A stretch of 64,000 nt of DNA from Roseivirga echinicomitans (GTDB lineage: Bacteria > Bacteroidota > Bacteroidia > Cytophagales > Cyclobacteriaceae), in contig NZ_LRDB01000001.1 of assembly GCF_001592935.1 (NCBI RefSeq), forward strand, positions 248,001-312,000, in the 5' to 3' direction. Made by a program: the position numbers and the translations under genes. Below, one piece after another: positions 17,592 through 27,075 of this stretch (position 1 is the stretch's first letter; every line of letters starts with the position of its first letter). A model generated the notes under the pieces. That model worked only from the letters and a program-made list of their open reading frames with translations. It ran no database searches and was not told where the DNA came from.

Positions 17592-20500
17592 TTATACATC
17601 AGGTAAATTAATGTAGAAAGAGGTGCCCTTACCAAGTTCACTTTTATAGGTAACTGTGCCTCCATGAATTTCTACAAACTGCTTGACAATAATAAGTCCC
17701 AACCCCGTGCCTTCAATGTCGCCAACATTAGTCGCACGCGAAAAAGATTCGAAAAGCCCTTTTTGGTCTTTCTCAGGGATTCCAATTCCATAATCTTTTA
17801 TTTCCACACACACGCCTACCTTCTTATAGGTGACAATAATTTCTGGGTCAGGTTTGTTCTCAGAGTATTTTAGCGCGTTGCTAATTAGATTGGAGAGGGA
17901 GTGACTTATCAATTGGCTATCCAATTCCACCTGTCTTTCTTCCCCTTCAATATTAATCTGGATACTTCTGGATTTATGCTGTACACTATTCTCTAAAACC
18001 ACTTGTTTTATAATACCTGTCAAAGAAGTAATATCTTTTTTGATTATGGTTTTACCCACATCTAATCTGCCTAATGTAAAAACATCCTTAAGCAGGGAAT
18101 TCATTCTTTCCAATTCAGTTCTAATTCTACCTACGTGCTTTTTAAATTTGATATTGGGAGTTGGATCCGCATCCAAATACATATTGATCAGTTCATTACT
18201 AGACTGAATGGTCGTCAATGGTGTTCTAAATTCATGTGAAGCCATGGAAATAAAGCTTGACTTCAGCTTCCCTAATTGCCTTTCTTTCTCCAAGGCCTTA
18301 ATTCTCTCAGAAATGTCACGGGTGGAAGACTGTAGGTATAAAAATTCATTGTTGGGGCTCTCTATCGAACTATATGATGATTCCACCCAAATCCATTCTT
18401 CATTTTGAGTTTGAATTCTATAGGCAACCTTAACATTCTTACTCCTGTTTTGAGTTACTTGATTAATAATAGACTGAACAAATGGTTGCTCGTCTGGATG
18501 AATTAAATCAGAGTAAAAAGTATCTAACAAGGCATCTTGTTCAAACCCAAGTAAAAATTTGGATGACGGAGAAATAAAGGAAATTCTCCCTTCGAAATCC
18601 TGTAATGCAATTACATCACCAGAGTTTTCAGACACCAGTTTATATTGCTCTTCCTTCTCTTGAAGTTTTTGTTGGGTTAAGATTCTATCAGTAATATCTC
18701 TCTGATTAGTTCTTATATAAATTATTCGATCGGTATCATCCAGTATAACCCCTTCCTGTGCTTCCATCCATCGCCAATCCCCTGCCTTGTTTCTATATCG
18801 AAAGGTCATTTTATGGTCTTTTAGCTTTTCATCCACTGTTTTATCAAGCTCTTTTACCACTTTGTCTAAGTCTTGTGGATGAATAAATGAGGAGATTTTC
18901 TTTCCCAATACCTCATCAATTTCATAGCCCAGCATTTCCTTAATCGAAGGTGACACAAAATCATAAACCCCCTCCACATCCATGAGTGTAACAATATCAT
19001 GAGAGTTTTCGGTAATCAGTTTATACCTTTCTTGACTTTCCTTTAGTTTTTGAGCAGCAATAAATCGCTCCGTTACATCCCTAGTTGAGGTAAGTAAGTA
19101 CAAGGGGTCTCCTTCGCCATCCGTAATTAACCCACCTCTACTTTCTAGCCATACGTCATACCCTTTTTTATGCTTGGCCTTAAACGTAACACTTGCCATT
19201 TTACTGTCTTGACTTATTACATTCATCATGGCTTGAGACACCTGTATAAGATCATCCTTTTCAATAAACTCACGCAACCTTAGTTGCTCCAATTCAGAAG
19301 CATCATACCCTATAATGTCCCTACAAGATGGGCTCACAAAAATGAATGTCCCATCCGGACTCTGCAAACAAATACAGTCACTAGAGTTTTCAGAAATCAA
19401 TTTGTACTTGGCCTCACTCTCTCTCAGTTTTGACTGCGCTTGTTTTAGAGAGGTAATGTTAGAAAGTGAGCCAACAATCCTTCTTGGATGGCCTTTCCCT
19501 TCACTGTACAATATTTTTGCTTTAACAAAAAGCCAAAGAATTTCCCCCTCCTTCCCCACCATTCTGGTTTCCAGTTCGAATTCTTCATTTCTGGTTTTAA
19601 ACTTATGGTGAATGAGTTGAAGAAATTCTTCCCTGTCTTCTTCATGGATGAATTTGGCTAACAAGTTTTTATCGAGGGGGTTTTTTTTAGGTTTCAGGCC
19701 CATCGCCTCCCAGAACTGAGGAGAAAGGTAAGAACTAGATTTTTTGAAATCATACTCCCAAATCACATCATTGGTGCCCTCTATCGCAAGTTGGTAGCGG
19801 TCATTACTCTGTTTCAGTTCTCTTTCGAGTGATTTCCTTACCGTGATATCCTGCAAAATAGTAATAAAGCAAGGCTCATTTTGAAACTCCAACGGCATTG
19901 TAGAAGCACTTACCCAATATGACGCTCCCTTATTGTTTTGGAGGAGAAGCTCATGGTTTTGTACAGATCCATCCTTAGCTAGCGTTTCTAGATATGATTT
20001 TCGCCCCTCAAAGTTTTGATAGAACTGAACTGCTTTTTTTCCCAAAAATTCATCGGGCTTCATTCCATAGACCTCAAAAAGCATCTCATTGGCGAAAATT
20101 GCCTTTCCTGTATCTTGTGTCGAAATGAAAACGGGGTCTGGTAATGCTTCTACAATACTTCTAAGCCGCTGTTGACTAAGTTCCAAGTCTCGTCTGGACT
20201 TTCTGATATCGTCAATATCAGTGGTGATGCCATCCAATCGAACAGGCTTCCCATTTTCGTAAAACACTTTCACCCTATCCCTGACATAGCGATAGTTGTC
20301 TTCACCTCTTAAGGCTCTGTAGGCATAATTACCACTTCCTATATTAAGAACACTTACCACTTCATCAAGAATACGCTCTTGGTCTTCTGGGTGAATTGTG
20401 TTTTGCCATTCCTCAATTGTGGCTGCTGCTTTTTTATAAACTCCTCCAGGTGTTCTAGTCAGTGGATCATTAAGGTAAATAATTTCATACGGCTCCACCG

Positions 20501-20615
20501 ACATATTAATGCTCCAAACGACTTCAAAGAGGTTCTTAACTACAGACTCATAATTGACACCTTTTTCACTTGTATCTCGTATTTCGCCTGTAGAATCATC
20601 GAAAATGTTTTGCAT
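17592..20615 (-). CDS. Soluble multi-PAS sensor histidine kinase
   Basis: The 1007-residue protein has six consecutive PAS/PAC modules (roughly 20-135, 145-260, 268-390, 398-518, 525-645 and 652-770). A short coiled coil and HisKA follow (SFISMASHEFRTPLTTIQSS near 785), then HATPase_c with the N box (NLISNALKYSE), G1 (DYGIGIPEKD) and G2 (GTGLGLIIVKQF). No membrane helix is visible, so it senses cytoplasmic cues. PAS 4-6 are very alike (KYKLISENSSD, RYKLITENSHD, QYKLVSENSGD), pointing to tandem duplication. It is divergent from a LytTR regulator gene 106 bp away, its probable partner. Confidence 0.9.
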   Translation of the reverse strand: MQNIFDDSTGEIRDTSEKGVNYESVVKNLFEVVWSINMSVEPYEIIYLNDPLTRTPGGVYKKAAATIEEWQNTIHPEDQERILDEVVSVLNIGSGNYAYRALRGEDNYRYVRDRVKVFYENGKPVRLDGITTDIDDIRKSRRDLELSQQRLRSIVEALPDPVFISTQDTGKAIFANEMLFEVYGMKPDEFLGKKAVQFYQNFEGRKSYLETLAKDGSVQNHELLLQNNKGASYWVSASTMPLEFQNEPCFITILQDITVRKSLERELKQSNDRYQLAIEGTNDVIWEYDFKKSSSYLSPQFWEAMGLKPKKNPLDKNLLAKFIHEEDREEFLQLIHHKFKTRNEEFELETRMVGKEGEILWLFVKAKILYSEGKGHPRRIVGSLSNITSLKQAQSKLRESEAKYKLISENSSDCICLQSPDGTFIFVSPSCRDIIGYDASELEQLRLREFIEKDDLIQVSQAMMNVISQDSKMASVTFKAKHKKGYDVWLESRGGLITDGEGDPLYLLTSTRDVTERFIAAQKLKESQERYKLITENSHDIVTLMDVEGVYDFVSPSIKEMLGYEIDEVLGKKISSFIHPQDLDKVVKELDKTVDEKLKDHKMTFRYRNKAGDWRWMEAQEGVILDDTDRIIYIRTNQRDITDRILTQQKLQEKEEQYKLVSENSGDVIALQDFEGRISFISPSSKFLLGFEQDALLDTFYSDLIHPDEQPFVQSIINQVTQNRSKNVKVAYRIQTQNEEWIWVESSYSSIESPNNEFLYLQSSTRDISERIKALEKERQLGKLKSSFISMASHEFRTPLTTIQSSNELINMYLDADPTPNIKFKKHVGRIRTELERMNSLLKDVFTLGRLDVGKTIIKKDITSLTGIIKQVVLENSVQHKSRSIQINIEGEERQVELDSQLISHSLSNLISNALKYSENKPDPEIIVTYKKVGVCVEIKDYGIGIPEKDQKGLFESFSRATNVGDIEGTGLGLIIVKQFVEIHGGTVTYKSELGKGTSFYINLPDV

Positions 20616-20721
20616 AACAACTATGGCCTCTGTGAATTAATTTGTCTAAATTTAAGATAGCATATTCAGTAATTACTGACAAAAAAACAATTCACCCAAC
20701 ACCCCTAAATATAAATTTAAA

Positions 20722-21498
20722 ATGGCTGTAATCAACAATGACTATGACCAATCGCCAAGAATTCTCATAGTTGAAGATGAACCTTTTATTGCGGAAAACC
20801 TTCAAGAAATGCTGGCCATTTTCGGTTATGAACAAACCGAAATAGCCAACTCTGCAAATCAGGCGATCAAGGCAATTAAAGCTTCCTTACCAGATCTTAT
20901 ACTACTCGATGTAAAAATCAAAGGCGATCAAGACGGAATAGAACTGGGAAGCATTATTCATGAGCAATACAAAGTACCTTTTGTTTACATTACTTCCTAT
21001 TCCGACAAAGAAACCGTTAATCGCGCAAAGCACACCCGCCCCTTGGGTTTTATTGTAAAGCCCTTTACCAAAGATGACGTTTACGCTGCCATTGAGGTAG
21101 CGCTATTTAACAAAAATCGTATCGCTGTTAACTCTGGGCAAAATTTGTCCAATTCAAACCCAACTACTTATAACAATGATTCAATCTTTATTAAGAAGAA
21201 AACTGTGCTTGAAAAAGTAAAGTATTCGGACTTAATGTGGATAGAGGCAGACGGCAACCATATTACCCTCCATGCGACAAAAGATAGAAGCTACACCGTA
21301 AGGAAATCGCTCAAAGAAATTACGGACAAGCTTCCTAAGGATAAATTCCTTAGGGTACATAAATCGTTTGTTGTACAAGTAGACGCGGTTACCGCAATTG
21401 ACACTAACCATGTACACATGGAAGACAAGAAAATTCCGATTGGACGATCGTATTACAATGCCTTTACGGCAACTTTAAATACGATTAGCGCCAGTTAA
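20722..21498 (+). CDS. LytTR-family response regulator
   Basis: A 258-residue regulator. The receiver domain (about 12-132) has acidic residues in VEDEP, the phospho-acceptor in LLDVKIKG, and YITSYSD and KPF motifs. A LytTR DNA-binding domain (about 155-255) follows (IKKKTVLEKVKYSDLMWIEADGNHITLHATKDRSYTVRKSLKE, FLRVHKSFVV). It is divergent from the six-PAS kinase. Its stop codon overlaps by 4 bases the stop of the convergent lipoprotein gene. Confidence 0.92.
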   Translation: MAVINNDYDQSPRILIVEDEPFIAENLQEMLAIFGYEQTEIANSANQAIKAIKASLPDLILLDVKIKGDQDGIELGSIIHEQYKVPFVYITSYSDKETVNRAKHTRPLGFIVKPFTKDDVYAAIEVALFNKNRIAVNSGQNLSNSNPTTYNNDSIFIKKKTVLEKVKYSDLMWIEADGNHITLHATKDRSYTVRKSLKEITDKLPKDKFLRVHKSFVVQVDAVTAIDTNHVHMEDKKIPIGRSYYNAFTATLNTISAS

Positions 21499-22415
21499 TT
21501 TCTTCTATAAAAAAATATGGGAACAGGATCAGCAGAATTCTTTTCACTTACAGTATAAAATCCGGAGCCATCTGTTGAAAAGCAGATGGCTTCTCCTTGT
21601 GGTTCGGCTGTGTATATCAACCTGCTAGGTTTTTCAGAGAGGGCATCCTTAACAGTTACCCCATTAGCCCTTGGCCAGTGGTAAATTTCTAAATAGGTTT
21701 TGATCAAAATTTCAGAACCATCTAAAGAAATATCGCCCCCTACAAAACTTGTATAAGGCATGTTCATTAAAAACTCTGCCGTATCCATTTCTATTAATGA
21801 CTGAGGATAGCGCAATACATAAAGTCCTATTTGAGACTCTCTTTTCGAAAGGACATAAATGTCCTTGGTTAATGGGTCAACCATCAAGCTTTCAGCATCT
21901 CTAGCGCCATTCGAGTAAACATAATTAATGGCTTCTACATTTGATAAAGTCTGTTGACTTGGGATATCTAGTACATTTAAGTCGGGTTCAGCAACTCTGT
22001 ATATGGTTAGATTAGACCTCCTTGCACTGTTATCTCCAATGTCTCCCACATATAAGTATTGAATGGTATCATTTGGGCCTGGCCCCATCGCAATGTCTTC
22101 CCAATCTGTATTACGTGCCCCTTCTAATCTTACCTGGCTAGAATCTGCCCCAGCCTTAGACATGAGGTAAACGATAGGTTCGCCCCCACTATCATTATGT
22201 GTCCAAAGATAGATACTGTTCGATCTACTGGCCACAAGACCGGAAGCCTCGTCAATATCTTCGGAGGCAATTGTACCCACTTCTTGAGCGGTAGCAAATA
22301 AACCACTAATTGGACTATCATCTATTGGATCATCATCTCCCGAAACTTCTTTGCAACCTGCAGCCACGAAAGTCATAAGCGCAAAAAGTAACAATCCGCT
22401 TTTTAGAATTTTCAT
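21495..22415 (-). CDS. Putative lipoprotein with beta-propeller-like repeats
   Basis: The ATG at 22415 starts a lipoprotein signal (MKILKSGLLLFALMTFVAAGC, acylated Cys at 21), giving 306 residues. An upstream in-frame extension lacks signal character. The mature part has motifs such as SGLVASRSNSIYLWTHNDSGG, DWEDIAMGP, YVGDIGDNSARR and DAESLMVDPLTKDIYVLSKRE, typical of uncharacterised Bacteroidota surface propellers. No catalytic site is recognised. Confidence 0.7.
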   Translation of the reverse strand: MKILKSGLLLFALMTFVAAGCKEVSGDDDPIDDSPISGLFATAQEVGTIASEDIDEASGLVASRSNSIYLWTHNDSGGEPIVYLMSKAGADSSQVRLEGARNTDWEDIAMGPGPNDTIQYLYVGDIGDNSARRSNLTIYRVAEPDLNVLDIPSQQTLSNVEAINYVYSNGARDAESLMVDPLTKDIYVLSKRESQIGLYVLRYPQSLIEMDTAEFLMNMPYTSFVGGDISLDGSEILIKTYLEIYHWPRANGVTVKDALSEKPSRLIYTAEPQGEAICFSTDGSGFYTVSEKNSADPVPIFFYRRN

Positions 22416-22482
22416 TATAGGCTTAACGCTCATTTTCTTAAAAGTATTTCTGCTTTGATAAAAAAGACTGCGAACAAAGAAA

Positions 22483-22504
22483 AATAGCCTCAAATGAGGC
22501 TATT
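22483..22504 (-). terminator. Rho-independent terminator of the cytochrome c gene
   Basis: AATAGCCTC and GAGGCTATT form a perfect 9-bp stem with a 4-base loop. On the minus strand it is followed by a T-rich run, and it starts 11 bases after the cytochrome c stop codon. Confidence 0.8.
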
Positions 22505-22514
22505 AAATTCTGTT

Positions 22515-22928
22515 TTATTTTTTCGCCCTAACCTTGGCTACATGTTCTGCCGTTACTTTGTCGCCTTTATTTCCCCAAGAGTTTCGGACATAATTAAGTA
22601 CATCTGCGATGTCTTTGTCGTCCAATCCGGTGGCTGGCATAGCCCCTTTATATATTTTTCCATTTACTGTGATCTCACCTTGCTGGCCTTTGATCAATAC
22701 ATTAATTGACCTGTCAAGGTCTTTCATCAGGTAATCAGATTTAGCCAATGGAGGAAAAACACTGGCAATTCCTTGCCCTTCATTCATATGACAAGCCATA
22801 CAAAGACCTTCATAAACATTTTTCCCATCAGCCATACTCTTTTTCAAAGCGGCATCTTGAACGGTGGTAAAACTGAACGAAATTGTGGCAACAGCCAATA
22901 CTGCAAATAGAATGTATGTTTTTTTCAT
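22515..22928 (-). CDS. Exported mono-heme cytochrome c
   Basis: A 137-residue protein with a signal peptide (about 1-22) and a single heme-binding CMACH motif (C43, C46, H47). A probable axial Met lies in KGAMPATGL near residue 97. This is a class I periplasmic electron carrier of the kind used with oxidases or as a domain partner of dehydrogenases. It is monocistronic, with its own downstream hairpin. Confidence 0.9.
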   Translation of the reverse strand: MKKTYILFAVLAVATISFSFTTVQDAALKKSMADGKNVYEGLCMACHMNEGQGIASVFPPLAKSDYLMKDLDRSINVLIKGQQGEITVNGKIYKGAMPATGLDDKDIADVLNYVRNSWGNKGDKVTAEHVAKVRAKK

Positions 22929-23054
22929 CTCTCTTAGATTGTGTCGTTAGTAAAAGTATGAGAATATTTTTGAAACCCGTGGCTCCTAAAACAAAAAAGC
23001 CACAACATTAATTTCAATCCTTGCTCTGCACAAATCGAACCAAAATGGCTCAGC

Positions 23055-24287
23055 CTAAATATCTACCTCAATCTGATTGCGAGTCAAATCCTCAAAAACC
23101 TCTCTTTGTCTAATCAATTTTGCTTCACCTTTATGAATTAGTACTTCTGGAGGCTTTAGTCGTGAATTATAGTTTGAAGCCATACTAAAAGCATATGCCC
23201 CAGCATTTTTGAAAGCAATTACATCACCTTCTTTTACCTCATTCATTTTTCTATCCAAACCAAAAGTATCGGTTTCACAGATATAGCCCACTACGGTATA
23301 TATCCGCTTTGTTCCGTTGGGGTTTGATAGGTTTATGATTTCATGATACGAATCGTACATCATTGGACGAACCAAGTGGTTCATTCCAGAATCAACACCA
23401 ACAAATGCCGTGGCTGGCGTGGTTTTTACCACATTCGTTTTGGTTAGAAACACCCCTGATTCACTCACTAGAAACTTACCTGGCTCAAACCACATTTCTA
23501 GTTCTCTTCCGTATTCCTTACAGAACTCTTTAAAAGCTTCACTTAATTTTTCACCTAGCTCTTCGATATCAGTTACGATGTCGGCCTCTTTATAACCCAC
23601 TTTAAAACCACTTCCAAAATCGATAAACTCTAAATCTTTAAAGCTTTTTGCAGCATCGAAAAGAATGGCAGCCGCTCTAAGAAACACTTCTGCATCCAAT
23701 ATATCAGAACCTGTGTGCATATGTAGCCCCGTTACATTGAGGCCATATGTATTTACTACCCTAATAATATGTTGAAGCTGATAAATTGAAATTCCGAATT
23801 TAGAATCGGCATGGCCTGTAGATATTTTCTTGTTTCCACCCGCCATAATATGTGGGTTCAAACGGATACAAACCGGTACTGTGTTATGAAACTCATTTCC
23901 GAACTGCTCAAGAATAGAAATGTTATCGAGATTGATCATTACCCCCAATTCCACCGCTTCTTTTATTTCAGAAATAGAAACACAGTTTGGTGTATATAGA
24001 ATTTGTTCAGGCTCAAAACCAGCCTTTAGGCCCATTTGTACTTCTTGAATAGAAACACAATCGAGTTCTGAACCGATACTTCTCAATAGCTTAAGAATCG
24101 AAATATTGGTAAGGGCTTTAGTTGCATATTTTACCCTCATCTTAACTCCGCTAAAAGCAGAAGTAAGCTGTTTAAATTGAGCTTCGATTTTTTCGGCATC
24201 ATATACATAAAGTGGTGAGCCATACGTTTCGGTCAGCTCCACTAAATCTACACCTTGAATGGTGTATCGGTCATTCACTAAATCCAT
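23055..24287 (-). CDS. lysA: Diaminopimelate decarboxylase LysA
   Basis: A 410-residue fold-type III PLP enzyme. The PLP lysine lies in VKYATKALTN near residue 50, the phosphate loop in SGFKVG, and the substrate-binding elements are HTGSD, EPGKFLV and CETDTFG. It decarboxylates meso-diaminopimelate to lysine, the last step of the pathway. The ATG at 24287 is preferred over a TTG 21 bases upstream because it follows a TATATTTG box and begins the conserved domain. No other lysine gene is adjacent. Confidence 0.92.
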   Translation of the reverse strand: MDLVNDRYTIQGVDLVELTETYGSPLYVYDAEKIEAQFKQLTSAFSGVKMRVKYATKALTNISILKLLRSIGSELDCVSIQEVQMGLKAGFEPEQILYTPNCVSISEIKEAVELGVMINLDNISILEQFGNEFHNTVPVCIRLNPHIMAGGNKKISTGHADSKFGISIYQLQHIIRVVNTYGLNVTGLHMHTGSDILDAEVFLRAAAILFDAAKSFKDLEFIDFGSGFKVGYKEADIVTDIEELGEKLSEAFKEFCKEYGRELEMWFEPGKFLVSESGVFLTKTNVVKTTPATAFVGVDSGMNHLVRPMMYDSYHEIINLSNPNGTKRIYTVVGYICETDTFGLDRKMNEVKEGDVIAFKNAGAYAFSMASNYNSRLKPPEVLIHKGEAKLIRQREVFEDLTRNQIEVDI

Positions 24288-24305
24288 TTCAAATAAATTA
24301 AGGCG

Positions 24306-24313
24306 CAAATATA
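24306..24313 (-). promoter_or_regulatory. Bacteroidota -7 promoter box for lysA (TATATTTG on the minus strand)
   Basis: A perfect TAnnTTTG match lies 18 bases before the lysA ATG. It overlaps the rejected upstream TTG start. Confidence 0.45.
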
Positions 24314-24331
24314 CTGTGTAGAAAAATAAAA

Positions 24332-24360
24332 AAGAGGAAGATTGACCAAACCTTCCTCTT
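24332..24360 (-). terminator. Rho-independent terminator of the T9SS-protein gene
   Basis: AAGAGGAAG and CTTCCTCTT form a 9-bp stem with an 11-base loop. On the minus strand it is followed by six T and further T-rich sequence. It starts about 22 bases after the stop of the upstream minus-strand gene. Confidence 0.75.
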
Positions 24361-24382
24361 AGAAAATGAGAATGAATATTTT

Positions 24383-25384
24383 CTACTCAATAATCACCCG
24401 CTTTGTAAGCGTTTTATTGTTCTGAATTATCTGTAAAATGTATACGCCTTCTCTTTCATCCGATATATCGATTTTGAAGTTATAGCTTGAAGCCCCTGTA
24501 GCATCGGTCTTATTATAAACCACATTGCCCGTTGGGCTTACAATTTTAACTTGTAAAGGGCCTTTGTCCGTGGTTTGAATGTCCAAATCAAACCTACCAT
24601 CACTTGGGTTTGGATAAAAACTAATGTCTTTAATTTCAAGTGGCTCCATTTTATCCGCCCCAACTACCTCTTTATCCTTGTCCTTCGCTGCGCGAATAAA
24701 AACGCGTGCCCTTGAGATTACATGGAAACCTTCATCATCCTTATCATCTCCAAAGCTCCAAGCATTAAAATTGTCACTGTCGGTATCAAAGTCAAAATTC
24801 ATGTTACCAAACCTATTCTTCATGACTTCTCTCAACGAGTCCATGTCCATAATCTCGTCTCCGTTCTGAAACATTTTTCCATTCTTAAAATGAAAATTCA
24901 GTTGATTTTGGAGCGAATCCATATCCATGAAAAAAGGATCATCATTATCAAAGTTGAAGAAGAAGTTGTTTGTCCCAAAGCCTCCTCGCATCATCGACTC
25001 CATATATTTTCGCATATTATCCATGTCGAAATCAAACATAGAAGAGGGATCTTGCCCCATTCGGAAAGCCCCTGAAGAGCCAAAGCTCGAGCTCCTCCCT
25101 CCAAAATTCCAGTCGCTTAGGTCTATCCCATTCCTCTCTAAATCCGGGTCACCGTTAATTTCATCATAGCTGTCATAGGTCTTTTCAAAAGTCTTGGTAT
25201 CATCTCCCACTTTTGTCACTACTTTGAGCTTTACTTTACCATCTTCAGTGGTATTTACGGAAACCGACTTGGACTCACTGCGTTGTTGCGTTTGTGCAAA
25301 GCCATCAAAATTGGTGGCCATCAAAATCATCATGGCAAAAAAAGCCACGAGTTTAAGTGTTTTTTTATTCACTGACCTGTTCAT
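24383..25384 (-). CDS. Secreted protein with type IX secretion C-terminal sorting domain
   Basis: The 333-residue protein has a signal peptide (about 1-30, ending FAQTQQ). The middle (about 80-215) is highly rich in Asp, Phe, Met, Asn and Gly, without a recognised domain. The C-terminal sorting domain (about 255-333) has YPNPSDGRFDLDI, VKIVSPTGNVVY, REGVYILQI and KRVIIE, the T9SS type A pattern. It should be exported through the outer membrane. It is divergent from a two-component kinase gene 131 bp away that may control it. Confidence 0.85.
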   Translation of the reverse strand: MNRSVNKKTLKLVAFFAMMILMATNFDGFAQTQQRSESKSVSVNTTEDGKVKLKVVTKVGDDTKTFEKTYDSYDEINGDPDLERNGIDLSDWNFGGRSSSFGSSGAFRMGQDPSSMFDFDMDNMRKYMESMMRGGFGTNNFFFNFDNDDPFFMDMDSLQNQLNFHFKNGKMFQNGDEIMDMDSLREVMKNRFGNMNFDFDTDSDNFNAWSFGDDKDDEGFHVISRARVFIRAAKDKDKEVVGADKMEPLEIKDISFYPNPSDGRFDLDIQTTDKGPLQVKIVSPTGNVVYNKTDATGASSYNFKIDISDEREGVYILQIIQNNKTLTKRVIIE

Positions 25385-25503
25385 CTTTTAAACCTTTAAG
25401 TTGTTGATACGAAAGTATTTAATTAACGAAAACGGCATTGTTAAAAGGCGGTTAAATCATGTTAATTTTTGTTAAGCCCACAGCCATGACCATTTTATTA
25501 AAG

Positions 25504-25511
25504 TACTTTTG
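25504..25511 (+). promoter_or_regulatory. Bacteroidota -7 box almost touching the kinase start (TACTTTTG)
   Basis: The TAnnTTTG match ends 4 bases before the ATG at 25516, so transcription would begin at or next to the start codon and the message could be leaderless. Confidence 0.4.
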
Positions 25512-25515
25512 AAAC

Positions 25516-27075
25516 ATGAGTAGAATGAAGATAAGGTGGTTGATAGGATTACTGAGCATAGCCATGCTCGGTTTGATCGTCTTCCAGTTTTATTGGATCA
25601 AAGAAGTGAATAAGGTAAATGAAGAACGATTTACCCAAAATGTTCAAACCGCTTTAAACGAGGTAACCAATAAATTGGCCCGTTTAAATGACACCAACTT
25701 TTTGCAGACAGACGTTAGCCAATTGATGCCTAGCCAGCCCGAGAGAATGCAGCAGGGGGATAGTTTACCAAACCCCTACCGTCCTCAAAATAGACGCCCC
25801 GTACCCTATGTTGACCCAAGTTTAATATCTTTTGGTGTTGAAATAGACGAAGTAAATCAGAGAGTTAATTTTCAAGTGAACCTCGATGCTTTAATCCAAG
25901 ATTTTTACGATCAGGCCAACCCTAATCTCGACCGAGAGCGTTTTCAGCTGGAGCAGCAAATGAAGAATAGATGGAGGTCAATACAGAGAGACTGGGCAGA
26001 GCATTTGGTGGGGAGTAACAACCTCTTTTCAAGAGTCAATCCAATAGAGTTGGATACACTGTTAAAAAGAGAAATGAGAAATCGGGGTATCGACCTGGCC
26101 TACAATTATGGAATAATTGAACGTAGAACGGGCAAGACTAACCTGATTAATACCTCCAACGCAGACGATTTAGATAATATTAAAAACTCAAAATTGCAGG
26201 CCAATTTGTTTCCTACCGACCTGCAACCTAAGGACTACTTTCTTAGCGTTTACTTCCCAAGTCAAAAACAATTTCTCTTAAAGCAAGGCTTATTGCCATT
26301 GTCTGCCTCGGGGCTATTAATGCTTATTCTGATCGGCTGTTTTACTTACGCAATTGTCGTCATCCTTCGTCAGAAGAGAATCTCGGAAATTAAGAACGAC
26401 TTCATCAATAACATGACGCACGAGTTCAAGACTCCAATTGCTACGGTGTCATTAGCTACCGAGGCCCTTCAAGATGCCGACCTTCGAAAGAATGAAGGAA
26501 TCGTAGACCGATACATTCAAGTGATTCGAGATGAAAACAAAAGACTTGGAATGCAGGTGGAGAAAGTGCTTCAGATTGCCAGTTTAGACAAAAAAGATTT
26601 CAGACTGAAGTTCGAAACTTCCGATGTGCATGACATTATAGAAAAAGCACTAGTGAACATCGATATTCTGGTACAAAAAAGAGAAGGCTCAATTACCAGC
26701 CAGTTATTGGCTTCAAACCCAATTATTGAGGCTGACAAGGTGCATCTCACGAATATCATTTATAACCTGTTGGACAACGCCAATAAGTATTCGCCAGAGC
26801 CTCCAGAAATACATATTAGAACCGAAAACATTTCAACAGGAGTAATTATCAAAATATCGGACAAGGGTATTGGTATGGCTCGGGAAGACATTGAAAAGAT
26901 TTTCGAGAAATTTTACCGTGTTTCCACGGGCAATGTTCACGATGTTAAAGGATTTGGTCTTGGCCTATCTTATGTGAAAAACATTGTAGACATGCACAAA
27001 GGGACCATTTCAGTGAAAAGCGACCTAGGAAAAGGAAGCACATTTAAAGTATATTTACCTTTCAATCATGGCTAG
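25516..27075 (+). CDS. Membrane sensor histidine kinase
   Basis: A 519-residue kinase with an N-terminal membrane helix (about 7-27) and a periplasmic sensor of about 230 residues with proline- and Asn-rich stretches. A second helix (about 258-282) precedes HisKA (NDFINNMTHEFKTPIATVSLATEAL) and HATPase_c with NLLDNANKYS, DKGIGMAREDIEKIFEKFYRV and GFGLGLSYVKNIV. The next gene overlaps it by 8 bases and encodes its response regulator. The upstream divergent gene for a T9SS protein is a plausible target. Confidence 0.93.
   Translation: MSRMKIRWLIGLLSIAMLGLIVFQFYWIKEVNKVNEERFTQNVQTALNEVTNKLARLNDTNFLQTDVSQLMPSQPERMQQGDSLPNPYRPQNRRPVPYVDPSLISFGVEIDEVNQRVNFQVNLDALIQDFYDQANPNLDRERFQLEQQMKNRWRSIQRDWAEHLVGSNNLFSRVNPIELDTLLKREMRNRGIDLAYNYGIIERRTGKTNLINTSNADDLDNIKNSKLQANLFPTDLQPKDYFLSVYFPSQKQFLLKQGLLPLSASGLLMLILIGCFTYAIVVILRQKRISEIKNDFINNMTHEFKTPIATVSLATEALQDADLRKNEGIVDRYIQVIRDENKRLGMQVEKVLQIASLDKKDFRLKFETSDVHDIIEKALVNIDILVQKREGSITSQLLASNPIIEADKVHLTNIIYNLLDNANKYSPEPPEIHIRTENISTGVIIKISDKGIGMAREDIEKIFEKFYRVSTGNVHDVKGFGLGLSYVKNIVDMHKGTISVKSDLGKGSTFKVYLPFNHG

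Noticed and set aside
24620-25170. Plus-strand frames opposite the T9SS protein gene
   Set aside because: They arise from the low-complexity Asp/Met/Phe codons of the real minus-strand gene.
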